NCBI RefSeq assembly: GCF_037975245.1
Contig: NC_092581.1
Location: 13,295,303-13,359,302 of the forward strand
Origin: Apostichopus japonicus
Lineage: Eukaryota > Echinodermata > Holothuroidea > Aspidochirotida > Stichopodidae
Length of the DNA: 64,000 nt
Direction of reading: 5' to 3'
Under the pieces are notes generated by a model. The model was given only the letters and a program-made list of their open reading frames with translations, made no database searches and had not been told where the DNA came from. Numbering within the stretch: position 1 is the first letter of the stretch; each line of letters opens with the position of its first letter. Positions 21,004-34,000 of this stretch are shown piece by piece. A program made the position numbers and the translations under genes.

Positions 21004-21483
21004 TTATCTCGGATATTTTATAACATGTTGTAAAACAAACTTGAAATTTCTAGCGATATAGCGTAATACAGTGGTTGTTCTCTCAGTGTAAATGTGCGTG
21101 TATGTGTGACGGTAAAATCGTCGCGCATCCGGTACGTGCATGGGCTTGGCACTTGCGTTCCTAACATGACGTCATCATTGTCTTGTTTTGAAATCGCATT
21201 TTCAGGTATCTATTTTCGGATGCGAATATTAAAACGTTAATTTCTAATTAGTCCTTGGGGTTTTCAAGGGATGAGGATAGTTTTGAGCATAGATTTTCTT
21301 CAACTAGTCAAACGTTCAGTCGAAACGGACTCGAACCTTGTGTATATTAGACTCCCTTTGCCAAAAGGGATTTTATTGTTTGTTTGGTATTTGTGTAACT
21401 CTTTGTTTTTAGGTAAGCATGTTGTTTAAAAAAAAAAAGACTTTTGGACGAATTTTTCATATTTGGTAAAACAGATTACCACT

Positions 21484-21991
21484 TTAACAGTGTTTACAAG
21501 ACCACCCCATCTTGTGTTTTTGGAAGAGGTCAAGGGTCATTTGAGTATAGCAGAGTTTACAATCTGACAACCCTTTAAGACCAAACTAATGACTCAAGCT
21601 GTGATTAATTTATGTTCTTCATATTATGTAGGTTATCCACCATGCATCAAAAAGTTTTGGTGAAACTCTTGCTGGTTAACAAGGCGTTCCTTTAAATTTA
21701 CTTAAATGTCTTTGGCATCGGCTGCTTTGAACACTTAGGTTAAAGTTGCATAGCCCAATAACATCTCTTGCATCTTTACAATTGAAACATTGAAGTAGAG
21801 AGTGTAATTACCGGCCAGGAGAGAAGTGATGACCTCCCCTCACCTCCTCTTCCCCATTTGGGTAAAATTGTTTTGAGAATTCTGCTACTGCAAATGCCAA
21901 TCGGCCCTTATTAACCTGCCAGTATTGTGAGAAGTCTAACATTTCCTTCTCAAAACATTTCAAAAATTTTCATTTCAAAAAGCTGTTTTAA
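21484..21991. other. Segment between the two TTAA-flanked elements
   Basis: About 500 bp with no recognisable coding sequence. It should correspond to RBBP4 exon 10 remainder or intron 10, but no family residues can be read in it. Confidence 0.4.
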
Positions 21992-22591
21992 AGGGGCGTG
22001 GTCGTCATGAAATATCGACAGCAATTTATTTTTCAATTTTCTCATTGGTTTAAGGTTTGTTGCCAAACGCCATTGTTCATTGTGATGTAAGAGGTTTTCA
22101 CATGGGAAAAAATAAATTCGTTTTCAGTATTCAATGTCTAGCTTTTAAAATTTTAAAATATATAATTTACATTATCCTAAATTATTACACTATGCGTAAA
22201 GATCGGAAGTGACTGGTAAGATGGATTCTACTTTAGGTAAGAGAGAAGTATAAATGGTATCTGACCACTAATTTCCAAGAAGTCTGCCGAACACATGTGT
22301 GCAAAACACTGGCGCTGTTGCCACAGCGGCAATATGAAGTGCATGCGCTACATAATGTACAGTCCTCATCGCACTAACCGAATCGGAACCGTTGCTGTAT
22401 GTGTGTTTACAGACTTACAGTACAGGCAACCAGTTGACAACTCGCCTTCAACATATGACAGTACCACCGCCGAGACATTCAATCGAACGTATATTTTGTG
22501 GATTTCGAAAAAACGTCTTTGAAAATTACAAACAAAGATGTCATCTGAACTAGAGTAACAATCATCATGGGATTCACAATTTTCCGGTGGA

Positions 22592-22745
22592 ATGTTGTAA
22601 TTGTAATAACACCTGTCAGAGACAGCCCAGCACTAGGACAAGGGGCCGAGCAGGAGCTGGGTGTCCGTGCAAGGGACTAGGGGCCTACTGCAATTCTTTC
22701 TGTACTTGTGGGACAAAAAGGAAAGCTTGCCAGAAGAAACCTACG
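22592..22745 (+). pseudogene. Cysteine-rich (CXC-like) exon of the TE-borne P2X7-domain gene
   Basis: One frame reads CCNCNNTCQRQ, RGRAGAGCPCKGLGAYCNSF and CTCGTKRKACQKK, and ends at donor gtaag (22746). This CxC...CPC...C.CG pattern is what I recall at the N-terminus of transposon-associated P2X7-domain proteins. A following exon with acceptor tatacag at 23591 (DLSDTGDSEVSPNE...) runs to a stop near 23668. The upstream start is not clear. Confidence 0.5.
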
Positions 22746-23166
22746 GTAAGTTAATAACTGTCAACACAGCGTCTAGGTTAAGGTAGGCTAGGCCTAAATG
22801 TGTCATTAGTAAGCCTAGGCCTAGGTCTATAATGTAATGGTACAAGGCGAAGGGTAATGGTGCTCTCGGTGTGCAAACGAATCGTCAAATATAATGCATG
22901 GTTGGAAGGGAGGGTGGCAAATGCACTTACAATTTGAAGTTTAATGTACAGGGCCTTATTTCATCAGCTAAGAAATTATTTATTTATTATTACTATATTA
23001 GGCCTAGGCTAAGTCTAGTAAGTTAAGTGTATATATAGGCCTAGGCTATGCCTATAACTATAAACCAAATAAAAGTAGCCCTATAGGCTTGGGCGCTTGA
23101 CATAAATAGGGTTAAACGAGAATATGACATTGCTTTGGAGAGTGGGCGATTAGGGGATGGTTGTGG

Positions 23167-23425
23167 GATTAGGGGATGGTTGTGACCAGCATGGCAAGCC
23201 CTGATACAAACATGGTAATAATCTAGGACTATAGGATTAAGCTGGTAAAGTACTTTAGATACAGCAGTGGTTATATACCGTGGGGTGCGAGTCAGGGATT
23301 AGGGGATGGTTGTGACCAGCATGGCAAGCCCTGATACAAACCTGGTAAGAATCTAGTACTAAAGGGGTATTGCTGGTATAATACTGTACGCACAGCAGTG
23401 ATTCTTTACCGTGGGGTGCGAGCAG
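23167..23425. repeat. 130-bp tandem duplication inside the Kolobok element
   Basis: Units beginning GATTAGGGGATGGTTGTGAC at 23167 and 23297 are nearly identical through GCAGTG...ACCGTGGGGTGCGAG. Confidence 0.9.
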
Positions 23426-24789
23426 GGGAGCTATACTCTGTATGAATAACAACTGTCCTGACAGATTAAAGCCCATATATAATGATATCTAGAGCATCGT
23501 CATCTGATATCTACACTCAAACAGGCTCAAAGCAAGCCATGCTAGAAATGTAGCATTCATAAGTGTCTTTTGATTTTTTTTCTTTATACAGGATTTGTCA
23601 GACACTGGTGATAGTGAGGTCTCACCAAATGAGCATGCAGCAGGTGAAGATGATAGTGCACCTGGGTAGCAGAATGTGGCTTCAAACAACAATGAATCTC
23701 AACTTCAGGTTGGCATAGCACACACTTTCCACTTTACTAAATATTGACATTACGTTGATGATCATAGACCACAAAAATCATACATATGCAGATTATGATG
23801 CATATAATAATGTACCGTAGTACAAGGTTATGTCACAATGGGCAACTGCCAATGTTATCAGACCAAAATTTGTCCAGATTTTATGATGCATATAATACAA
23901 TGTTGTACAAGTTGATGTTACAATGTGCAACTGTGCCCACTGTTATCAAGACCAATATTTGCTTATTTTTCTATTTATAATTTATGTTGTACCGAATTCT
24001 TATAACAAAGAATATTGTCACACATACATTGGTGCAGTTGGACACCTTAGTGTCAGACACACCTTGAAATCTCCAGAGAGTGATATTCAGATTGCAGCCA
24101 ATATTACAGGTTTATGAAGTTCCCTAACAGAAGCAAACTATGTGATGTCACCATGCATGATGATTGGGCTGAACCACCCCCCCCCATTCATAATCCCAAA
24201 ATAATTTATCCACACCAGATATTCATTCAAAATATTAATGTTTAATGAAATTCAAACTCATAATACATTTCCAGATAAAAATTTAACATTCCAAAATATG
24301 TCAGATTTCAAGGTTTTAAGTAAATAAAGATTAGAAAATGAAAGTATAGCTTCTGAGGAATGTCAGTCTTTGTGAAATCAAAGAAAACCACATTTTGTCT
24401 CTTTCAATGATAACCAAACTAGTTATCTATCAAGATGAGTATTATGTTTTGTTTCACGTGAATGGCTGCAGTCCGAATTTTTTGGTATGAAATCAAATGA
24501 AATGTTTGTGTTCAATTCTTTCTTAAAGGGATATTCCAGTGGCTGAAAATGTGACATTTTTGTGGAATGAAATAGCTCATAAATAGTGCCATGATTGCAT
24601 CATTCACTCTGCTGTGTTCCACATGCATTCACAAAATACCAAAAATTCAAAATTTCACCATTCAGAGTGTTATGAGGTAGTGAGTTTGACCCCAAAAAAT
24701 ATTCTGCAATTTTACTAGCAGCCAATTGCCCTGCTATCCCTTAATATGTTCATGATTGTACTGAAGAAATAAACAAGCTGTTTTCAATT

Positions 24790-25272
24790 GTCCAACAGAT
24801 GTACAAGGGTTGTCATGAGAACAGTTAGAGCAGGTTGCAGTAGAGCTCCTCAGAAACCCAGATGCTCACAGTGATCTCACTGTGCCAAACCAAACTGAGG
24901 AAGTGACTGCTTCTCGTGAAATGTCTGCAATGTGTAGAGATGCTAACTGATGTGGAAAAGAAGTGTTGCACAAACAGGGTGCAACAATGTGTAACTTACT
25001 CGGATGCATTTAGTGATATTTGCCTTAATGCACACATCTTGGGTGTAAATATGCGCATGCGAGAGGATGATCTTGCTTTGGAAGAAAACAGAACCAACAG
25101 GAACTACAGACATTATGCTTACAGAAATTTTATTTACTGGAAGTTTGGTCGCCTAGGTAGAGGAAATAGAATGGTATTGCCATCCTGTTGCATCTCAGAG
25201 ATAAGGGAAAGATTTCCATCTGTAGACGGACAATATGTAGGATTCAATCCTGGCAACAACCTCATCGATTAA
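24790..25272 (+). pseudogene. P2X7 C-terminal-like (zinc-binding) domain, TE-borne
   Basis: The main frame (24916-25272) reads CLQCVEMLTDVEKKCC, FSDICLNAHIL, NYRHYAYRNFIYWKFG, LGRGNRMVLPSCCISEIRER and FPSVDGQYVGF. This is the conserved Cys/His pattern of the intracellular domain first described in the P2X7 receptor. It is now known widely as a free domain in invertebrate and TE-linked proteins. Just upstream, another frame gives LEQVAVELLRNPDAH with a stop before it, so the linker is frameshifted. It shares its element with a transposase on the opposite strand. It has no P2X channel part and is not an ATP receptor. Confidence 0.75.
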
Positions 25273-25309
25273 GAGAGAAAACAATTTGAAAAGAAACCAT
25301 ATTGGCACA

Positions 25310-25720
25310 GTGATAGTGATAAGAGTGGGGTGATGGGGGAAGAGCAGGGGGGGGAGGGGTTACTGTTACTCCAAGAAGTGCAACATTGTTGAAGGAAAAC
25401 TGATTACTTCATGGTTTGTGATAGGGATTTCAATCCTATCAACAACCTTTGGTAGAGTGATGGTAATTTCTTTCGTTTGTTTATAGACAGTAGTAACCTA
25501 TGTGGGATGATGGTGGGTGGGGCTGTGGGAGGAGTTTTTGTTACTCCAAGCAGTGAAACATTGTTGAATGTTAACTGATTATTTCATTGTTTTCAAGTTT
25601 ATAGAGAGTGGTAACCTAAGCAGGGTGGAGGGGAAGGGGTGTTATTGTTCTTCCAAGGAGTGAAAGAAGTTTGCAAATTATGCTGAAAGGTAAAATATTT
25701 ATTTCATGTTTTGAAAGGTA
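25310..25720. repeat. Degenerate repeat, three copies, inside the Kolobok element
   Basis: Blocks with a G-rich start then GTTACTGTTACTCCAAGAAG, AACATTGTTGAA and ACTGATTATTTCAT recur near 25320, 25500 and 25615 at unequal spacing. Confidence 0.6.
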
Positions 25721-26508
25721 TGAAACGACACAATCAGGGGAAAAAGTTAGAATGTACCTGTAGGTGACAAATAGCAAATGCAGATCCAAATAATACAGAT
25801 GTGAGCACTCCAAATAAAGGTATAAAAGTTCAAATATAGTTGATGACAATGTATTCTCTTTTCTTTCTCTCAAAAATGAAGTATTATCACAGCCATTGTG
25901 ATGTGTTATAGACAGTTAAAAACCATGAATACTATCAGACCAAGTTGCCAAGATTGTACTACTTTTAATTTTGATAAATGACCTCTTAAACAGCCAAGTT
26001 TCATCTATTACAGGGGCTGGACTACAGTAGGTAGTCTAACAAAGATACTAGAACATCATAACCCTACTAAAAGCCCCATTCACCTGCATGTTTAACCATT
26101 ACAATAATATGTTCTTAGTCTAGATAGAAGTTCTGACTAAATGCTACTCACCACTGGATAAGACTGCAGTTTGCCACCTCAGATGCATGCAAAACTCAGT
26201 GGCAATACTTTAGACTTTAAGGCATCAAGTGTGTTACAAGTATAAAATGGTATTGAATGTAATCCAAGGGCTCTGTTTTTGACATGAAAATCAAAGAACA
26301 TGCTTTGCTTGACTTGTAACATAGTAATATTAAAGTGGATTTAAATCAAATGAACGAGTAAAGTAGGGAGTCTTTAAATAACTAGTAAATTTAGCACACA
26401 TCAAGACTTAACTTTATGTAACATCTCTTCGAGCCATTAAGAGTGCTAATCAATAAAAATTCAAGTGAAATAAAACTGCATTCCGTTTCCTTAATTAACC
26501 ATTGTAGC

Positions 26509-27709
26509 TTAGGAATGCCCCATGTCAGCTGAACTTGCAAATCTAGACTGGTACTGTGCAAGTAAAACACTCATACTAGGCTTTGGAGCGCTGCTAATAT
26601 TTGGTTTGATGATTTTTGGGTGATCTTCAGGTAGGCCTACTCTGGCCGATAAATGGCACTGATTCTCTTGTCTGAGCAGAAAGACAGTTTTCATCAATTC
26701 AGGAATGTAACCAAAAGCCTTAGGCAATTTTTGAGGTGCCCATTGTTTTGATCTTTTACTATACTTTGCCCGATACATTGGTTAGCCATCAACAGTTGAA
26801 CCATATGCTCGTTCAATGTGATAGTTGTGATCAATAGCAGCCAGTAGCATTCTAGTTACATCTCCATCATAAGAATAAGCACAACGTTTATTGGCATACA
26901 TTAGCATATGATTGTGAAATGATTCAAGAGAACCAGTTTGCTTGAAATTTTGTAATATGGAAAAGTGTTCAGAAATTGCTTCTTGAGTATGACAGACCTA
27001 AGGGCTTCATGTGACGCTGATCCCTTCTTTAGATATGGCTTACTATGGTCGTTTTCACATAAGTGGTGATGACTACATTCACCTGGTGTACCATCAATTG
27101 ACAACAACCACTGGTGTTCGTCTACAATGTGGTGAAGAAGTGACAGCAAATTGACTTGATTTTGATATCATTACCGCCGCACTCTTTAGTGGAGTACCAG
27201 AAATGATTACGTTATAGCAGGCATACATAAGTGCAGATCAGTGTTCTCTTTGGCATTTGCTACGTTAGAGAGTTTCCAGACAAGGTTCTTTGCCCCATGC
27301 CAAACATCCACTTGATGAGAAATTCCATCATATATTGTACACTTTTTTAGCAGTGCCTTTATCAGAACATGGGCATCTGTCACTACTTCACAGATTTTTA
27401 ATTATTTCATTAGAAAATCCAATCCTCTCTCAAATCCAACTCTTTCCATGTTTGGACTTTCCCCCCTACTTCCCTAACATCAACTACCTCTAAATGCAAC
27501 ATTTTTTAAGAATCTTCATCCATGAAGCTGTAAGTACAGTATTGGGCACAATGCCCAAGGGATTCTGTTCTAGCATCTCCTGCTACACATAAACCTCTGT
27601 CTTTAAGTTTGCAGAATTCTGCCTTTTGGACCTTCTGCCAAGTAGCTGTAACAGCTGGAGTTACATACAACCTTTGAACACGTAGAAATGTTGTGTTGCT
27701 TACACACAC
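26509..27709 (-). pseudogene. Kolobok-like transposase, decayed
   Basis: Reading the minus strand from 27709 gives GHCAQYCTYSFMDED preceded by GDARTES (likely first catalytic Asp). Next come VVTDAHVLIKALLKKC (likely second Asp) and HQVDVWHGAKNLVWKL, then LLSLLHHIVDEHQWLLSIDG, KKGSASHEALRSVILKKQFL and FHNHMLMYANKRCAYSY, then LLAAIDHNYHIERAYG. These motifs recur in transposases of THAP/Kolobok-type elements known to me. At least four stops or frameshifts interrupt it. A THAP N-terminus was not found in this element. The relative at 19901-21483 has one. Confidence 0.7.
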
Positions 27710-27999
27710 AAAAATTGGAAACTTTAAAATACAAAGCCATTTTAGAATACTTGTTTCCTGAAATGGTTACAGCTGACGAAATTTGAATGTTACCTGAAAA
27801 GATACCACAAAATCTGTTTTGTGAGTACTATTTTACACACACATGGCCGGCCATCTTCACACTTCCAAGAAAAAATCATTGCTGTACCAATAGCACTCCA
27901 TTGATAAGATATTATTTTAGTACAGTTAGTGTGTGTGCAGTACTCCCCATGTATTAACTTCAGCAGTTCTAACAATTTGTTTATAGATACAAAACATTT

Positions 28000-30545
28000 C
28001 GCTTCCTCAATTATACCAAGAGTTTCCCCTGAGGGTTAGTTATCTGGAAGAGACTCTTCACTCTGTATTTCTGAGGAGTCCATCTCAAGCTCTAGGGGAA
28101 CACCTCACTCCCTACAGTTTCATTAGGGAGTAATTCTCTGGGAAAAGAAAATCCAAAAATTCAGTCAACAGGTATATTAGTAATAGATTATTGACGCCTA
28201 TTTGCATCAGTACTGTAATGTAAGTGCAGAGGCACAACAGTTCAGTCATGGTATCTGTATTTTTTTTTGTGGGGTGGGGGGGGCAGTGTGGTATACTTGA
28301 CATGCAAGGGGCATAAAATAGGGAGATATTGTGGGGGCCAGGGGTAACCTCTGTTTTCACATGTATCATGTTCTCTTGTAGCAAGTTTGAAGCACAACAA
28401 CCAAGGTCAGCTTCAGAAAGAAGAATAACTCTTAAACTCAGCATTCTTCTCTTGCAAAATATTTATATTCCTAACAACCCCCCCCCCCCTCTTATGGCCT
28501 TTCTCCCCATGTTGACATGCCAAAATTTAGAGCTACTTTTGAAAACCTGACAAAGAAATTCACGAACCAGTGAATTATTTAACATGGCAAAGATTCCTCC
28601 TCAAAATTCACTTGAGCATTAATACTTTGTTACTTGATAGCACAAACTTCCCCAAATTGGCAAGTACTGGCACTAGGAATTATCCTTGAGTACACCTAAT
28701 TAATTGACAATCACCACATGGTTGTAGACACAAGTGCTATAATGGCCAACAATACAGTACTTGCCTGTGTGAAGACAAATTTGGCTTGACCACTGAAATA
28801 GTACAGTGTGTTTCATCATGAATTTGTGCAAAGGGGCGTTCAGTATGGCTAGCATTACCTACACCTGTAGATATTCAATCTCCCGTGTTGTTTTTGCCTA
28901 AAACAGGGTACTCTTGGTGGAATTTGCTATAGGCAGGGAAGATTGTAATGAATATTTTGTATAGTTCTGGTAAAGCATGGAATATAGGAATTTTCAATGG
29001 CCAAAATTGTTGACCTAATAAACCACATTTAGCAGAGTATTTAAGCAGGATGTATACCCCAACTTCACTATGGAATAGGTCATACATGAAACCGTAGGCC
29101 TTAGCTTAGCTTACTCTAACTGATTTTCTTCTTCTTTTCTTGAAACTTTAAATGAGAATGAAAATAGTTCCTCACTTGACAGTAGCCTATGGATGGCTCA
29201 ACACTGTACAGCACTGTTAACTTGCAAGTTATATTCCATTTAAATTACACTGATAACTGTATCCATAGAAACTTCCATAGAGTAACTATGTGATAGTCTT
29301 TACTATATACTCACCCTTCATCAATACACAATAGTTCTTCTTCACCATGGGATAGGGCTGCAATACCTTCTTCATCACTGTGAAACGACCTTCAACAAAG
29401 TGTAACAAAAACAAGCAGTTGCAAGGGCTGTCAAAGCACAAATTTCACTCACACCACTTAGGCTACTTAACAGAACAACATGTTTTTATGTATAAGTCTT
29501 CATCAACTTTGGTCTGATGTGACTCCAGCAATTGAATACAACCAGCTAGGCAATTTATCATGCAAACTTGTAGTTAACTGGTGATCCACATACAACTCCT
29601 ACTAATTAGAATATATCTTCAACGTGAATATATCTTGTGTGGGAGGGGGAAACCTCAAGTTCGATCTAAACATATTTTACACCTGTTCTCATGATGAGAG
29701 GGTAAACTGTCCTCAGATACAATCTTACAAGTTTCAAACTGAGAAAATAAAGCCCTGGCACTACTTCAGTTCATCATAGAGGTAAATCAATGCTGATATT
29801 GCCCATAACTAAAAATAAGTCCAAAGAGGTCCCTTGACAGAATAAAACCTACACAAAGAAGTTAGGCCTCGAGGCTTTAGCAACGAAAATTAGGCCTGAG
29901 CCTATTCCTAATCAATTATTTGAAAGGTTCTTGGAATACTGTATGTACTTGCTTCACCTTGATCGAGAGAAAGCAATTGACTTTCAGTTATAGGCCTACA
30001 TCAATGTATGACTTGTTCACCTATGGTTGGAGGACCTAGGCATATCAAACATTTTTAAAAGTTTATGCATGCTGAAAGTTACGCACTTACCAGCAAAAAC
30101 GACATGCAGTGAGATGACATTCAAGGAGGTGTCCACAATGTGTTGAGGAAACCGTTAGGTCTTTGTCACCTATCCCTCGACTTTCTTTAAATTCACCTCG
30201 TTTCGTCTCGAAGCCTTTTTTTTCCGTCGAACCCACTCATCAAAGCGTCGGAAAGAAGAACCGATGTTGACCTCCGTTCTTTTAATTTCCGCTTTAAATA
30301 TCTAATTCACGGTAGCCTATTGTCAATAAAACAGTCACTCCCTTCATTGTGTACTGGGCTTTCCCTATATGAAACTGTACATGTAGCAGACTGCATACAG
30401 GAGAAAGTTGCCGATGTTCGTCGCGGTGATCATTCGTAAAAGTACTGAGTGACGTCACCTTCGTGACGTCAGAGAAATGTACTGTACCAAACTCTGACGT
30501 CCAGAAGAAATATTCTAAAAGCCACTACGTCACGACCACGCCTCT
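28000..30545. other. Right part of the Kolobok element, non-coding
   Basis: No recognisable domain was found. Short open frames are present. The terminal 200 bp are rich in TGACGTCA-like palindromes (30448-30500). Confidence 0.4.
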
Positions 30546-30753
30546 TTAAACAGTTGCCTCAGCAGACACAAGCATTGTGAAGACTGACTGCATCATCACT
30601 GGATAAAATGTTGCCCTGTGTATTTCTTTCTTGCTTCCCTTTATTTTTCTTCTCCCTTCCTCCTCGCCCCCCCCCCCTCCCTCCACCTTTTTCATCCAAT
30701 GACAGCAGAACTAGTCTCTAAGAAATATTTTAGTGCCCCACTCGGTGTGGTAA

Positions 30754-31020
<267 letters not shown>

Positions 31021-31029
31021 TAAATTGGT

Positions 31030-34000
31030 ACCACAGGAGGAACTTCCTCAGAAATTTGGGCAAATTGTCAAAACAGATGCTTAAAGGATGATGTAAGGAC
31101 CACATTAAATTTGAATTTGTTGACCAATTTTAATTTTTTAATTTAAGAAAACTTAACATGACCAATAAAAACCAATGCTTTCGGTCTTTGGTGTAATTTT
31201 TCTATACCTCTTTGAACGTTTGAGAAGCGACCCCAGTAAACTTCTTAGTCTCATGTAGTCTAAAGTACAGACCATTAGATCAGTTTGTCAGATGCAACAC
31301 ACAAACTGTCAAAAATATCCGGGGAAAAAATGAGACATCGTACACAATTTCCAAGGGCAATTCGTTTGGGTATTTAACCCATAGGTGGTATTTAATTTGG
31401 AGGAAATAATTAGAGCATTGTATTGGGTCGAGTTATTAAGATTGAAATAACAAATTAAAATAAGGTTTTGACTTATAGGAGACATCATTATTGACTCGTT
31501 ATTTAAAAATGATTACTGGACATATTGTATTTGATAAAGGTGAATATCTAGAAACAAAAACTCAATGGCTCCAGGATTTTTTTTTTTTTTGGGGGGGGGG
31601 GGAGGTTACAATGTCATCTCCGCAATAGGGAGTTATAGAATTTTTGCACTAGAAAATACTGGCTTTAGTCATCTCGTGGTATCTTACTTAGCAATTAAAC
31701 TTTGGAGTAAATTTCGAAACCGCAATATCTTCAACATCACCTACGTTGGATACCAGCATAAATGTGTTATGTATCTTCAATTGCAGAAGTCTAAGGATAA
31801 ATGATACTCTCATAAATGTCATTGCTGAAGTCTGATGAAATGTCTTGGAAGTTGGAAGGGAGATGTTAAAGGTATTGCCTGCAATGAATCCTTCACAAAC
31901 AAAGCGGTACTAAAATCTACCGTTAACTAACAGAAGATACCATCTGGAAAATACATGTAGTTATGCACAGTCCACCGAAATCACATCACATAAAGAGATA
32001 ATTAGGTTGTATTTGCAAATAAACAATGAAAAATATATGTAACAATAAAATGTAGTGCGACACAAAAATTTTGTTCTGAACTCAACTGTTGATAACTCTC
32101 TTGGAAGTCAAAATCGCTGGACTGATGCTAACCAATTACTTGTTATGTTATACATGCTTTGGACATATTGTAGCAACAAGTAGCTTTAACGTGTAACGGA
32201 TTCCATTTAGATTTAAAATGCGGGTATCATTAATGAACGTCAAAAGGAATTTCCATATAGAATAATATATTTAAAACTTTCTACTCCATCGTGAAATTAT
32301 AAATTCTTTGTTGACATCTTGTGATGTTGAAGTGGTTACTTCCTTATTAAGTTCATTTCACTTTGTGGTTCAATAATGGTAAGTTACACTACACAAATTA
32401 AAAAGGAAAAAATCCATTTGCCATTATTATGATATATGATAAGCTTGTGTTTAATGAAACATCCCAAACAGTTGAGAACAATCTCATTCTATATGAAAGT
32501 TGTACTAAAATAATGTATTAATATGATGGGTATGATAACACTATTTTGCATTTAACCCTCCATGCAGAAACAAAAATTTCTGTGAGGGAAAAATAACGGG
32601 TACATAGGTCCCCCGCACCTTCCCCCACTGGTATATACAGAATATTGCAATAGCTACAAAAGTAGGACTATATTGACCTATAAAAGGTAAATGCGGAACA
32701 ACATATACAACTGTTTTAAATTCTTCAACCTTGTTCCATTTTGCATCCTCCATTTTCACATAATTTCTTCCCCCCCCCCTCTCACACTAAGAAGGCATGG
32801 CTACGCGACAGGCACCATGAACAAATATATATGTTTGAAATTTTAATGGTATTTCTCTATTTATTCAAATACATTTTATCTACTTTTAGTGAGAAGTAGT
32901 TTTCTTAGCTAAGTCTAATATTTTGAAATTATTAACAGGAGTGTTTATATTGGGCGTTACTTTTCAGTGTTATATTTTTTTTTACATTCACCGTCAAACT
33001 TGGACAGGTAAAGTCAAGATTTCATTTCCATTTGGTACTATAGGATATCAAAAATTGATTTAAAAAAACGGAATCCCAACTGAACCACCTTTAATCCCCC
33101 AAAACTCTTAAACGGAACAACATTGTCTTTCGATATGTTTTGGTAAGAACAGTCATCCAATACACAACCTTAGCCCCCAAAATCGTACTGCGCAATCGTA
33201 CACATCCTAAACCTCAGAGATCAGACATGCCGAGTGAAAACACCCATATTCCTTTGATTTGTCATGTCCATCATTTTATGCAGTAACATTTTGAATATTG
33301 CTAGTGAATACAACGAAATATATAGCGCAGCTGTAAATACCCAACGAAATCTTTTACAAACTTAGTATGAATTTAATACAATTATGTCTACATATTTCGG
33401 TTATTGTTTCCGATTCTGTCATCCTCTGAAGAAGATCCTGCTGAAATCAAAATGAAAGTCCTTCTGCTTTCAGAAATTTGGATGTGAGATAAAAACACAA
33501 ATACATCTGAAAAAATAATAATAATTATAACATATAGAAAGAACACATAACGAATTGGTAGTTAAAACGAACTTTGCACAAACAAACGTATGAAACTACA
33601 TTTTAATATATTTTGAGTACTTCACAATATACAGAATTTATAGCTATAAGACACTCTTCATGTTAGAAATTATACCCAAAATTGTTCACTTTTTATCTAT
33701 GTAAGTCATATTTTAATCCATAGAAATACAAGTATGTTACATTTATACGTCAGATATACTCTGTTTCCGAGATGTGTATACCCTAATTATAAAACTAAAA
33801 ATTTACAGAAGATATGTATCAAAATGATATCATGAGAAGTTTGCGCTAAAAATGGTGAATGTTTCAACAGATATTTGTTTACATGAGAAACAAAAACAAT
33901 TTACTGCTGGTTTTGTTGAGATGAGAACATTTCTTCAGTTAATTGAAAAGAAGTTACGCGAAATACTAAACAAAAGAATTAGATGGCATAAATACTGTAA

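Larger units (their letters stand above)
19901..21483. mobile_element. Non-autonomous Kolobok-like element inside RBBP4 exon 10
   Basis: It is flanked on both sides by TTAA (19897-19900 and 21484-21487). It begins AGTGGCCATG and ends with the inverse of AGTGG (ACCACT), giving short terminal inverted repeats. Inside are a frameshifted THAP domain on the minus strand and, on the plus strand, a frame resembling the first exon of the P2X7-domain gene carried by this class of element. TTAA target duplication plus THAP is characteristic of the Kolobok superfamily. No transposase core is present, so it probably depended on a full-length relative. Confidence 0.7.
21992..30545. mobile_element. Kolobok-type DNA transposon, 8.55 kb, TTAA target sites
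   Basis: The ends are AGGGGCGTGGTCGT at 21992 and the inverse of AGAGGCGTGGTCGT ending at 30545. TTAA lies immediately outside both ends (21988-21991 and 30546-30549). Inside, the plus strand carries pieces of a gene with a cysteine-rich motif and a P2X7 cytoplasmic-like domain. The minus strand carries a decayed transposase with TDAH, DVWHGAKNL and a LLSLLHHIVDEHQW block. Stops and frameshifts in both show the copy is dead. The superfamily call rests on TTAA target sites plus the transposase motifs. Confidence 0.75.

Noticed and set aside
24916-25272. P2X7 purinergic receptor gene
   Set aside because: Only the cytoplasmic-type domain is present, with no channel or ATP-binding part, and it lies within a DNA transposon.
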